From assembly GCA_009720755.1 (NCBI GenBank), contig WNKV01000029.1:1-37965 (forward strand): a stretch of DNA of 37,965 nt, in the 5' to 3' direction. Under the pieces are notes generated by a model. The model saw only the letters and a program-made list of their open reading frames with translations. It did no database searches and was not told where the DNA came from. Below, piece after piece: positions 16,886 to 24,190 of the stretch (positions within the stretch are counted from its first letter, which is position 1; every line of letters begins with the position of its first letter). The translations under genes were made by a program, and so were the position numbers. This DNA comes from Rhodoplanes serenus. Lineage in GTDB: Bacteria > Pseudomonadota > Alphaproteobacteria > Rhizobiales > Xanthobacteraceae.

Positions 16886-17310
16886 CGCTGCCCAACGAGC
16901 GCAGAGCGCCCCCAACGCAACATGTGGCAGTACCGCTGTATCCCGTGCTGATCGCGGTCGGGTTCCTGGACTTCGTAGCGGTCCGGCGAACTGCGACGAC
17001 GGACGACACCACACGGCTGTTCCCCGGCCTGGAGCCCGCGGCAAGAAGGCTGGCCGGTGGGGAGCGGCATGGTCGAAGTGGTTCAACCGTTGGCGCCGCG
17101 TCCGCCTCGGGATCAGCGGCGAGGACAGCCGCAAGGACTTCCATTCGCTGCGACACAGCTTCAAGGACATGTGCCGGGCGGCCCGGATCGAGGAAGAAGT
17201 CCACGACGCGCTCACCGGGCACAGCTTCAAGGGCGGTGGCAAGGGCGTGGGTCGACGCTACGGCTCCGGGGTGCCGCTCCGGGTGTTGGCCGACGCTATG
17301 GCGAGCCTGA
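16870..17310 (+). pseudogene. tyrosine-recombinase integrase, C-terminal remnant with frameshift
   Basis: Two frames together spell the catalytic domain of a phage/ICE-type integrase. The first gives VAVPLYPVLIAVGFLDFVA and then RLFPGLEP (about 16925-17040). After a shift near 17035-17050 the second gives AWSKWFNRW, then KDFHSLRHSFKDMCRAARI (HxxR box, about 17142-17155), DALTGHS (17205-17225) and VGRRYG with the tyrosine nucleophile (near 17260). The N-terminal DNA-binding domains and the first catalytic arginine region are absent, and the C-terminal end runs into sequence shared with the convergent kinase pseudogene. It is almost surely inactive, and probably the integrase of the trb element. 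Confidence 0.75.
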
Positions 17311-18516
17311 AGCCTCGGCCAGCTTCTCGGCCGAACCGATCCGCCGAACGAGGGACACGAGCTTCGGATCGGACTTGCGGTCCTGAAGCCAAGTCGCCAC
17401 GGCGCCCCGCAGGACGAGGTCGCGTGCCGCATCCCAGTTGCCGGCTTCCGCCCCAGCCAACGCGAAGGCATCCGGCCGCGCGAAGCTTCGCCCGGCCAGG
17501 GTCAACACGGGTCCGACCGGCTCGGTGTCGGAGGTCGGAAGTGCCGGAGCCTCGACGGGTTCTCCGGCGAGCCACGCGCGAACCTCGCCCGCGGACCACC
17601 GCTGAAGAGGATCCCGCGCGAGAAGCCCCCGCAGCAGCTGCCGGATGTTCGGATCGAGATCCTCGGGCAACGGCACGCCGCGGGTGACGACGTGAAGCCG
17701 GAACGCCTGGTCGTCGACGCCGTCGAAGCAGCGGCCGGCCGTCGCCTGCTCGAGGACGATCATCCCGAGCGACCACCAGTCGGAGGCCGCGCTCACTGCG
17801 CCGACGATCGCCTCGGGCGCCGAGTAGCGCGTCAGCTCCAGCGTCGCGACGGATTCTAGGTCGAAGTCCGCGAGCCGCGCGGAGCCGAAGCCCGTGACGA
17901 CGAGATCGAGCGGCTTGGCATTCCGAACGCACACGGTCGTCGGATTGAGGTCGCGGTGCCGCAGCCCGACCTCGGCGAAGCTCGCGAGGGCCCGGCCGAG
18001 CTCATCAATGATCCGCCGCAGCCGCTCCGGGTCATCCGATCCGTCGAACCCCGCATCCGCCAGCGTCCCGCCGTGAACGAGTTCGGTCACCTCGTAGGCG
18101 CGACCCTCGTGGCGGCCCGTCTCGATCAGCTCCGGAATGTGATCGAGCGGCATGCGTCGGAGCACGTCGTGAACCGCCGGGTCCGGCTCGGCGCCCGACC
18201 GATAGATGTCGCCTGGACCATCCGCCCGTCCGGCCCGCGAGCGTCGAAGCACTCGAAGGGCGGGTCCGGGACGACATCGGGCCGGCGACGCACCAGCTGC
18301 CAATCGCCGATGGCGCCAAGGGGGTGTCGGGGGCGTAAGGCGCTTGGCCGCCCTCTCCGAGCCCGCCCGGATTGGGGGTTGCGGGACCCGCGTCGGCGCC
18401 GCATTCGAGGCACATCTCGTCCCCGGCGTCCATCGGATGGCCGTTGACGCACTGCCCCGTCGCCGCCGCGGGCCCGGCCGGTGCGGGCTGCGGATCGGGC
18501 GCCCCTTCCTCGCGGA
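17296..18516 (-). pseudogene. zinc-ribbon / Ser-Thr kinase-like protein, frameshifted
   Basis: Read 5' to 3' on the minus strand, three frames combine. The first has a zinc ribbon, CVNGHPMDAGDEMCLECG (near 18390-18455). The second has IGDWQLVRRRPDVV and FECFDARGPDGRMVQA (shift near 18310). The third has a kinase C-lobe (shift near 18210): RHRDLNPTTV as the catalytic loop, TGFGSARL in place of DFG, and RYSAPEAIVG as the APE motif, ending EKLAEASGSP. The missing DFG aspartate suggests it was a pseudokinase even before it broke. No start codon precedes the ribbon, and the gene abuts a membrane-protein fragment at about 18516, so the 5' end is lost. Confidence 0.75.
17956..17979 (-). other. kinase catalytic loop within the pseudogene
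   Basis: The best preserved part of the kinase remnant: RHRDLNPT, matching the HRDLKPxN loop with Asn-Pro in place of Lys-Pro. It anchors the family assignment. Confidence 0.5.
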
Positions 18517-18678
18517 TTTCTGCTCGGCATCGGCGTCGGAGTCCTGCCCTATGGCCGGCCGGTGGGCGAGGCGCTGGGGGCGCTCGACAGAATGTGGCTG
18601 GTCCTCGCGATCGCCGGCCTGCTCGGGTTGCTGGTCCGGGCGAGACCGGCCGAGAGACATCGGTGCAATGAGAGTTAG
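18517..18678 (+). pseudogene. C-terminal fragment of an unidentified membrane protein
   Basis: A 53-codon stretch reads FLLGIGVGVLPYGRPVGEAL then DRMWLVLAIAGLLGLLVRAR and stops at 18676-18678. Two hydrophobic segments separated by a loop with PYGRP look like the end of a multi-pass membrane protein. It has no start of its own and is joined at about 18516 to the 5' end of the kinase pseudogene on the other strand, so it is a truncation product of a rearrangement. I cannot name the family. Confidence 0.4.
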
Positions 18679-18798
18679 ACAACATCTCGTTTGATCAGCA
18701 CGATCTGCTGCTCGTGCGACAACCTATGTCGGTGGCACCACGCCCGAGTGCCTGTAGAGCGAAGAGCAGGGGCGCGCTGGACCAGAAGCACCACTATT

Positions 18799-18811
18799 AT
18801 CCTTAAAGGAT
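18799..18811. promoter_or_regulatory. 13-bp palindrome
   Basis: ATCCTT, central A, AAGGAT: perfect two-fold symmetry in an AT-rich setting. The form is that of an operator for a dimeric regulator, but no gene starts close by. Confidence 0.3.
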
Positions 18812-18868
18812 CTATTGCTATCCATTACCTTGCAGTGTCAGGGTATGAGCAGGAGACGCGGTTGTGGT

Positions 18869-18899
18869 GAGTCTCGGGTTTCGACCACGATCGAGACTC
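18869..18899. terminator. 8-bp stem hairpin
   Basis: GAGTCTCG (18869-18876) pairs with CGAGACTC (18892-18899) around a 15-base loop. It lies about 115 bases beyond the end of the small minus-strand operon, so it could end that transcript, but there is no clear U-run on either strand. Confidence 0.3.
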
Positions 18900-19013
18900 G
18901 CTTATCGGCTCGATGTGCGATACCTCCACGCTTGTTAGGATCTTGAAGTGGCTACTGTCGGCAGACCGGATCGATGACTATATGCGGTACAGTACTGTCT
19001 CCGCGCCGAGGTA

Positions 19014-19142
19014 TTAAAAGAAATCCGTGAAGTTGAAGACACACAGGAAGCCACCTAATAAAACCGCCGCTAGGATCGCGAGCGCGACAAGACTGCGGCG
19101 CTCGACTATCGCCGAGCCGGAGGGGGTGGCCACTGGTTCCAT
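19014..19142 (-). CDS. small membrane peptide (42 aa)
   Basis: Reads MEPVATPSGSAIVERRSLVA, then a hydrophobic helix LAILAAVLLGGFLCVF, then NFTDFF and a TAA stop. One membrane segment with basic residues before it predicts an N-in topology. A weak purine-rich site (ACCAGGA) lies upstream of the ATG. It is 62 bases after the DUF1488 gene on the same strand and could be the last gene of that operon. I do not recognise a family; the support is the clean membrane-peptide pattern and placement. Confidence 0.45.
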   Translation of the reverse strand: MEPVATPSGSAIVERRSLVALAILAAVLLGGFLCVFNFTDFF

Positions 19143-19204
19143 GGGTCCTGGTCCGGTGAGGTCGCGACCCGCATGACGAATCGGCTGGACCGATCCGTTG
19201 CGGT

Positions 19205-19474
19205 TCAGAAATCATCATCGCTGAGCGCATGCGCTCCGCTACCGCCGCGCGCATAGGCCTTCACGGCTGCGGCCTGGATGCGGTCGCGATGGACGTCGAA
19301 CGCCTGCAGCACGCTCGGCTCGTCCGTGGACATGCCGGGCTGGAGCCGTCGAAGAATTCCTTCCGCCACGAAGAACGCGGCTTCCATGGCCTGGTCGTAG
19401 GCCCAGAAGCCCACGGCGCGGCCGGTCGGGTCGTAGTAGCGGGAGCGGTTCGGGAAGCGCAGCGAGGCGGTCAT
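19205..19474 (-). CDS. DUF1488-family protein
   Basis: 89-aa protein with the family's features: N-terminal LRFPNRSRYYDPTGRAVGFW, then EAAFFVAEGILRRLQPG, VLQAFDVHRDRI and the end YARGGSGAHALSDDDF. DUF1488 proteins are small, soluble and of unknown function, found across Hyphomicrobiales. The ATG overlaps the stop of the upstream gene (19471-19474, ATGA), so the two are translated together. Confidence 0.8.
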   Translation of the reverse strand: MTASLRFPNRSRYYDPTGRAVGFWAYDQAMEAAFFVAEGILRRLQPGMSTDEPSVLQAFDVHRDRIQAAAVKAYARGGSGAHALSDDDF

Positions 19475-19773
19475 CCGACGGCTCCGTCTGACAGGACGGC
19501 GAAGTCCTTCAAGACATCGGCGATCAGGCGTTGCCGGCGCGGGTCCATCGCTGCCGGTGTGGTGGCGAACAGAGAGAGCAGATAGTGCGCCTTCTCGGCC
19601 GCCTCCACCCAGCTCTGGGCAGGCGAGGCGAGAAGGTGGGACTCCAACGCCTGCTCCCGTTCGCGCAAGGCCTTCGCGTTCGCTTCGACGTCGGTGCGCA
19701 GCCGCCGCAGCTCGGTCGCCTGTTGGGCGATCATTCCACGATGCTTGTCGAGCTCGACGGGCTGGTCGGTCAT
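19471..19773 (-). CDS. conserved small coiled-coil protein of unknown function
   Basis: 100-aa protein. Residues 5-50 form a charged helix with heptad-like spacing (LDKHRGMIAQQATELRRLRT, then EANAKALREREQALE), followed by a conserved-looking block SWVEAAEKAHYLLSLFA and RRQRLIADVLKDF. I recall similar 100-aa proteins beside DUF1488 genes in related bacteria but no function. GGAG precedes the ATG at 19773. It is the first gene of the minus-strand operon 19773-19014. Confidence 0.65.
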   Translation of the reverse strand: MTDQPVELDKHRGMIAQQATELRRLRTDVEANAKALREREQALESHLLASPAQSWVEAAEKAHYLLSLFATTPAAMDPRRQRLIADVLKDFAVLSDGAVG

Positions 19774-20450
19774 TCGGATCTCCGGGGGATGTTTGCCGCG
19801 GATGCGTGCCACAGGAGCGCGCTGCGCATTCGCCTCGACGGCAACCGTTTGCGATGACACCTCCGCGAAAAACGTCTGCGAGGACCGTCAAGCGAAGAAC
19901 CGCAGGCGGCGTCCGGGAGCCGGCATCCACCGATGTCGAATGTCACGAGGCAACCTCTGCGAACGCCCGGACACGATCGCCGTCCTCGTCGCAGGGCTCC
20001 GTCGATCGTGTCGCAGTCTCGATCGAACGGCGGCGATGGTCGCGTTCGTCATCGCTCACGATGCGTCTGTGGCCACTATGGACCTCGCCGGCACCATAAG
20101 CGAGACAATTCGTCGTCTCCCGATGTCGCAACGGCCCGCGCAGGGGAGCGCCCCCGTCTCGCCACTGCCTCGTCGTAAGAATGCGCCGGTCGTGCAGAAC
20201 GACGATCTCGTGAGAGCGACAGCTGTCCCAGAAAAAAGACGGCTGGCCGTAAAATGAGGCCGCCGTGTGAACGGTGCCGTGATAACATCGATCCGTCGGC
20301 GTCGCAGTTGAAACGTCGACTGGCGCGAAGTCCCTCGTCACATGCGTTCTTTCGCGCCGCTTAACCACCGGAACATTCTCCTTCGCGGGGCGTTGGCCTT
20401 TTGCCTCAGACCGCGACGCTGAACTCCCTTCGGGGGGCAGGAAGGATCCC
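19774..20450. other. 677-base stretch without a convincing gene
   Basis: It separates the divergent small-gene operons at 19773 (minus) and 20451 (plus) and should hold both promoters. A 59-codon open frame at 20078-20257 (plus) is possible, but has no ribosome site or recognisable family. The last 30 bases hold a UUCG hairpin and the ribosome site for 20451. Nothing else stands out. Confidence 0.5.
20424..20437 (+). promoter_or_regulatory. UUCG-tetraloop hairpin before the gene at 20451
   Basis: CTCCC, loop TTCG, GGGGG: five pairs (one U-G) capped by the very stable UUCG loop, ending three bases before the ribosome site GGAAGGA. Stability and position suggest control of translation or protection of a processed 5' end. 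Confidence 0.4.
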
Positions 20451-20777
20451 ATGACGACGTTCCTGCGAGTCGAGAAGCCGGACGACGATTGCGTGACGAT
20501 CGTGTTCTGGAGCGAAGCGGGGATCACGCGCTGCCGCATGCTCGGTCCGACGAAGATGATCTTCGGGCAGCCGTTCGAGCTGCACGGGCCGGTCGCCGGC
20601 TCGGCCGCCGTCGCGCGGGCCCTCGAGGTCGGACGTCGGTTCGCGGACGATCTCGGCGTGTCGATTGTGATCGTCGATCCGGCCCGGCTCTGGAACGAGG
20701 AGTGGGGCACGCTCACCGAGCGCGGCGAGCCGGGTCCGCTCCTGCCGAGCGAGACGATCGACTTGGTCAGAATTTGA
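20451..20777 (+). CDS. conserved hypothetical protein (108 aa)
   Basis: A soluble mixed alpha/beta protein: MTTFLRVEKPDDDCVTIVFW, then GITRCRMLGPTKMIFGQPFE, a helix ALEVGRRFADDLGVSI, then VIVDPARLWNEEWGTL. I do not recognise the family. A good ribosome site (CAGGAAGGA) lies before the ATG. Its stop overlaps a TTG that opens the next frame (TTGA), pairing it with a secreted protein. Codon use matches the chromosome. Confidence 0.65.
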   Translation: MTTFLRVEKPDDDCVTIVFWSEAGITRCRMLGPTKMIFGQPFELHGPVAGSAAVARALEVGRRFADDLGVSIVIVDPARLWNEEWGTLTERGEPGPLLPSETIDLVRI

Positions 20778-21196
20778 GACGCGCGGTCGAAGTTCTCGCG
20801 GCGATGGTCACCGCACCCGTTAGCGGTCTGGTCGCGCGGCCGCGCATCGGCCTCGCCGCTCTTCTGGTGGCTCTCGCGCTGCCGGTGCCGGTCGCTACCC
20901 CGGTCGCCGCCGCCGGTGAGCTGGTGCTCGGACACGGCAACGTCGCCTGCCGGACCTGGAGCTACGACCGACGCAACCAGACTCCTGCCGGCGAGCCGAG
21001 GACCGCCTGCGTTCTCGGATTTCTCACCGCCTATAGTCAATACGGCGAAGCGCCGGCGATAGATGTGTCGCGCGGCAAGAGCACCGAAGAAATCGTGGCA
21101 GCGATCGATCAGTATTGCGCCACGCACCCCGACAACTCCCTCCACAAGGCCTCGTCGATGTTGATCGAAACCTTGCGCCAGCAGGCGAAGCCGTGA
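20774..21196 (+). CDS. secreted small protein, Rap1a/HdeA-like pattern
   Basis: TTG at 20774 overlaps the upstream stop; ATG at 20804 is an alternative giving 130 aa. Either way there is a signal peptide (ARPRIGLAALLVALALPVPV, cut near VAAAG). The mature domain of about 90 residues has three cysteines (VACRTW, TACVLGF, QYCATH) and a helical pattern GFLTAYSQYG, STEEIVAAIDQYCATHPD and ASSMLIETLRQQ, which recalls Rap1a/Tai-type and other HdeA-like periplasmic proteins. That likeness is weak and I infer no function from it. Confidence 0.6.
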   Translation: MRRAVEVLAAMVTAPVSGLVARPRIGLAALLVALALPVPVATPVAAAGELVLGHGNVACRTWSYDRRNQTPAGEPRTACVLGFLTAYSQYGEAPAIDVSRGKSTEEIVAAIDQYCATHPDNSLHKASSMLIETLRQQAKP

Positions 21197-21225
21197 CGAC
21201 ACGAGAGCGCGGCGCGGCGATCGAA

Positions 21226-21235
21226 GTGACGTCAC
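21226..21235. promoter_or_regulatory. 10-bp perfect palindrome
   Basis: GTGACGTCAC in the 165-base gap between the secreted protein and the gene at 21362. Possibly an operator; chance occurrence is not excluded. Confidence 0.2.
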
Positions 21236-21361
21236 GCCCCGGGGACGGGCCGTCGGAACGGCGGCGCTCGTGGAGCGCTCTGCCGGCCGGGCGCTGTCGC
21301 CCGTGATCAGGAACACCGAAGCATCAGGCCGGACTTTGCCGGACCCCTTGGAGATCGATCA

Positions 21362-21667
21362 ATGAACACACGAGCCGTTCGCGTCCGTGAAGATGCCGAG
21401 AAGCGTTTCAAGAGGAAGATCGAGGACGTCGCGCTCGCCAGCCGGGCGGCGTCGGACTATGCCGCGGCTCACCAGAGCGCGCTCACCAACATGGCGCGGT
21501 TGAAGGCGTTGCGGATGGCGCGCGACGCCGGAGCGGCCGCCACGAAGACTCCTGCCCCCGCACCCAAGATGGTGGCGCCCGCCGCGCCGCGCGCAACGCC
21601 GGCACGGCCTGCGCCGCTCGGCCATCGACGGAAACGTGTGAGCCCATCCGAGCGGGCGACATCCTGA
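21362..21667 (+). CDS. small basic protein of unknown function (101 aa)
   Basis: The N-terminal half is a charged helix (RVREDAEKRFKRKIEDVALA, then MARLKALRMARDAG); the rest is a Pro/Ala/Lys-rich tail that is probably disordered. ATG with GGAG ten bases upstream. Small proteins of this make-up, sometimes labelled as regulators, are common in Methylobacterium-like genomes as I recall. No nucleic-acid-binding motif can be pointed to beyond the overall positive charge. Confidence 0.6.
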   Translation: MNTRAVRVREDAEKRFKRKIEDVALASRAASDYAAAHQSALTNMARLKALRMARDAGAAATKTPAPAPKMVAPAAPRATPARPAPLGHRRKRVSPSERATS

Positions 21668-21800
21668 TCGCCAAGACGGCCGCCCCATCGGCCAGCACGA
21701 CACATGCCACGCCGAAACGTCCCGTGGACCACGCCCGCGAGGCCGGATCGATCCGGACGTAACTCAGCGAGGGCCAGGGCGGATATGATGCGAGCGGCAG

Positions 21801-21830
21801 CCATGGCATCGCGCGGTGGCGGTGCCACGG
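21801..21830 (-). terminator. stem-loop after the gene at 21847
   Basis: CCATGGCA (21801-21808) and TGCCACGG (21823-21830) pair with one G-U mismatch. It follows the stop of the minus-strand gene by 17 bases. No U-run is seen. Confidence 0.3.
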
Positions 21831-21846
21831 CAGGCCGCCGAGCGGC

Positions 21847-22002
21847 TCAGGCCTTGCTCTTTCTGAACAGCTCGCTCGTCGAGACGACCGTCGGGCTGCC
21901 CTTGGGCGCACCCGTCGGCGCGCTCGTGGCGATCGCGCCCTGCGCCTTGTTCTTCTTCGGCTTCTTCTGTTCCCGATTGCCGCGCCGCTTCTCCTTAGAC
22001 AT
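21847..22002 (-). CDS. small lysine-rich protein (51 aa)
   Basis: Reads MSKEKRRGNREQKKPKKNKA, then a Ser/Thr/Pro-rich tail ending SELFRKSKA. Very basic and without hydrophobic core, so it is probably disordered or nucleic-acid bound. Short proteins beginning MSKEKR-GNRE-KKPKK are a recurrent, mostly unannotated group in Hyphomicrobiales, as far as I recall. GAGGACGG lies just before the ATG. Function unknown. Confidence 0.6.
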   Translation of the reverse strand: MSKEKRRGNREQKKPKKNKAQGAIATSAPTGAPKGSPTVVSTSELFRKSKA

Positions 22003-22224
22003 GCCGTCCTCCTCGAGGTTTTTCGGGCCGCTCGGCTCGTCTTCAAACAGAACGGCCCCGCACCTCCAAGAGGCACGGGGCCGCGACGAGGCGACGCGCG
22101 CCTCCTCGAGGGTGACTGTCGCCGCATCCTTCGTCCGGGCCGCCAGTACATCCGTGGTCGGCCGATCGGAACGATGCGGTCTGTGCCGGCGGCGCGGTGA
22201 TGTCCACCGCGGCCACCGAGACAA

Positions 22225-22437
22225 TCAGCCCAGCAGTTCGAGCTTGGTGGCCGTCATCTTGCCGGTCTTGCCATCGGGGACGAGGTCGTACACGACCTTC
22301 TGCCCCTCCCGCAGGTCGGAGAGGCCGGCGCTCTCCAATGCACTGATGTGCACGAAGGCATCGGTGCCGCCGCCCTCCGGGGCGATGAAGCCGAAGCCCT
22401 TTTGGGAATTGAACCACTTCACGGTTCCATTGGTCAT
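22225..22437 (-). CDS. cold-shock protein, CspA family
   Basis: 70-aa single cold-shock domain that binds single-stranded RNA/DNA and melts RNA structure. RNP1 is KGFGFIAP and RNP2 is DAFVHISAL, both intact, after the usual MTNGTVKWFNSQ start. Normal length. A long untranslated stretch lies upstream (22438-22690), as is common for temperature-responsive csp mRNAs, but no cold-box is evident. A second, more divergent copy lies at 35901-36110. Confidence 0.95.
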   Translation of the reverse strand: MTNGTVKWFNSQKGFGFIAPEGGGTDAFVHISALESAGLSDLREGQKVVYDLVPDGKTGKMTATKLELLG

Positions 22438-22746
22438 GGCGACCGCCTTTCATGAGCTGAAACGGGGAGCGCCCGCTCGCACACGGGGCGTCGAAATCGC
22501 ATTGTCAGGAAAGAGGAGCGGGCGTGACGCTGATCCATCAGCGCAAGGCCAGTCGTCCGGCCGTCTATCGACCTCCTCTATATGGGAACCGCGAGCCGGC
22601 ATGACAAGGGACGCGTTTCACGCGCCCCGTGCTTGTGAGAACGGCACGGCCCACCTTTCCACGCCGCACTGCAGCAACGATATCTCTCGTGAGTGTTTGA
22701 CGATCAGACCCATCACGAGACGACAGCTCTTCGAGAGGATGCTCCC
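22438..22746. other. divergent promoter region, csp and esterase
   Basis: About 310 bases between the minus-strand cold-shock gene and the plus-strand esterase. No gene is supported. It must contain the csp leader and both promoters; I cannot place -35/-10 elements convincingly. Confidence 0.5.
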
Positions 22747-24105
22747 TTGCCCAGGCTCCCAGAGACGATGGCGGAAATCAAACGACGCCGGCACGAGTGG
22801 CAGGAGCGGATGTGGCGCGTCCGGCGTCCCTCGCCCGGTGCGGGATCTACGGGAGACAGAGAGCTGACCGAGGAGCACGACTTCGGCTCCGATCCGGGGC
22901 ATCTGCGCATGCTCTCGCATGTTCCGCGACGCCTGGCCGCCGATCCGCCGCTCGTCGTCGTGCTGCACGGCTGCACACAGACCGCCGCCGATTACAGCAC
23001 CGGGGCCGGCTGGGTTACGCTCGCCGATCGCTACGGCTTCTGCCTGCTGCTGCCGGAGCAGCGCAGCAGGAACAATCCGGGGCGCTGCTTCGACTGGTTC
23101 TCGCCGGCCCAGACCCGTCGGGACTGCGGCCAGGTCCTGTCGATCCGGCAGATGATCGAGGCAATGGTGATCCGCCACGGCATCGATCGCAGTCGCATCT
23201 ACGTCACCGGGCTGTCGGCGGGCGGCGCCATGACGTCGGCGGTGCTCGCCTGCTACCCGGAGGTGTTCGCCGGCGGCGCGATCATCGCCGGCCTGCCTTA
23301 CGGCGCGGCCGGCACGGTGCAGCAAGCGCTAGACTCGATGACCCGATGCCCGTCGCGCAGCGCGCAGGAGTGGGGCGATCTGGTGCGGGCCGCGGCGCCG
23401 CGCGGCCTGCGCTGGCCCCGCATCTCGGTCTGGCACGGCACGGCGGACCGCACCGTGATCCCGGCCAACGCACGTGAGATTCTCAAGCAGTGGACGAACG
23501 TCCACGGCCTGTCCGAAATGCCGTCGGGAGCCGCCACGGTCGACGGCTACGACCGGAAGGTCTGGACCGATGCCGCCGGTGACGAAGCGATCGAGTTCTA
23601 CGGCATCGCCGACATGGCGCACGGCACGCCGCTCTCGACCGGCGAGGCCGACAACGAATGCGGCATCGCCGGTCCGTACCTGCTCGATATCGGCATCTCG
23701 TCGTCCTATCACATCACCAAGTTCTTCGGGCCCACCACGGCGACGGTGCGCCGTGCCGCCCAGCCGGCCGGCGCACAGCCGGTCGCCGCACAGTCGGCCG
23801 CCGCGGCGAGCGCGTCGGTCGGGGCGAGCCCGTCGCGTGCCGTGGTGGAGCACGTCTACGACGGCGAGGTCCTCGAGGAGGACTCTGCCGACGGACGAAG
23901 CTGGTCGTTCTCGGACGACGCCGCGCGAAACACGTCCGGACGTGAGGACACGAGGCGTGAGGGCACGGGACGACAGGATTGGAGGCGCGAGCGCCAGAGC
24001 CACGGCCGCGGCCCGGAGGCGCCATTCGGACGGTTCGTGCGGGTCGACATCGACGCCGTGATCACCTCGGCTCTCAAAGCGGCCGGGCTGATGAAGGGTC
24101 GTTAG
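22747..24105 (+). CDS. PHB depolymerase-family esterase
   Basis: Predicted 452-aa alpha/beta hydrolase of the Esterase_PHB group, which cleaves poly(3-hydroxybutyrate) or short-chain/feruloyl esters. The oxyanion segment is VVLHGCTQTA. The catalytic triad is Ser157 (GLSAGGAM), Asp234 (HGTADRTV) and His292 (ADMAHGTPL). No Sec signal is seen, so it may act inside the cell. TTG at 22747 is chosen because GAGAGG sits 8 bases upstream; GTG 22693 and ATG 22768 are alternatives. After residue 340 an Ala-rich then Arg/Glu/Ser-rich linker of about 90 residues leads to a short helical end, DIDAVITSALKAAGLMKG. Confidence 0.85.
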   Translation: MPRLPETMAEIKRRRHEWQERMWRVRRPSPGAGSTGDRELTEEHDFGSDPGHLRMLSHVPRRLAADPPLVVVLHGCTQTAADYSTGAGWVTLADRYGFCLLLPEQRSRNNPGRCFDWFSPAQTRRDCGQVLSIRQMIEAMVIRHGIDRSRIYVTGLSAGGAMTSAVLACYPEVFAGGAIIAGLPYGAAGTVQQALDSMTRCPSRSAQEWGDLVRAAAPRGLRWPRISVWHGTADRTVIPANAREILKQWTNVHGLSEMPSGAATVDGYDRKVWTDAAGDEAIEFYGIADMAHGTPLSTGEADNECGIAGPYLLDIGISSSYHITKFFGPTTATVRRAAQPAGAQPVAAQSAAAASASVGASPSRAVVEHVYDGEVLEEDSADGRSWSFSDDAARNTSGREDTRREGTGRQDWRRERQSHGRGPEAPFGRFVRVDIDAVITSALKAAGLMKGR

Positions 24106-24190
24106 GATGGCGGGCCGGTCGCACGCCGGTGACGTTGCCAAGACGACGCAGCGCCACGCCGGCGGTGCGCGGTGGCGACGGGAGTGACGC

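Larger units (their letters stand above)
18690..19013. other. intergenic region with two palindromes, lower GC
   Basis: No gene can be supported. The stretch is more AT-rich than its flanks. It holds a palindrome at 18799-18811 and a hairpin at 18869-18899, listed separately. It lies downstream of the small minus-strand operon that ends at 19014. Confidence 0.5.

Noticed and set aside
20078-20257. A 59-codon open frame
   Set aside because: No ribosome site, recognisable family or operon partner; noted only within the gap entry.
19943-21316. A 457-codon minus-strand open frame
   Set aside because: It lies opposite the two better supported plus-strand small genes and shows only basic low-complexity sequence.
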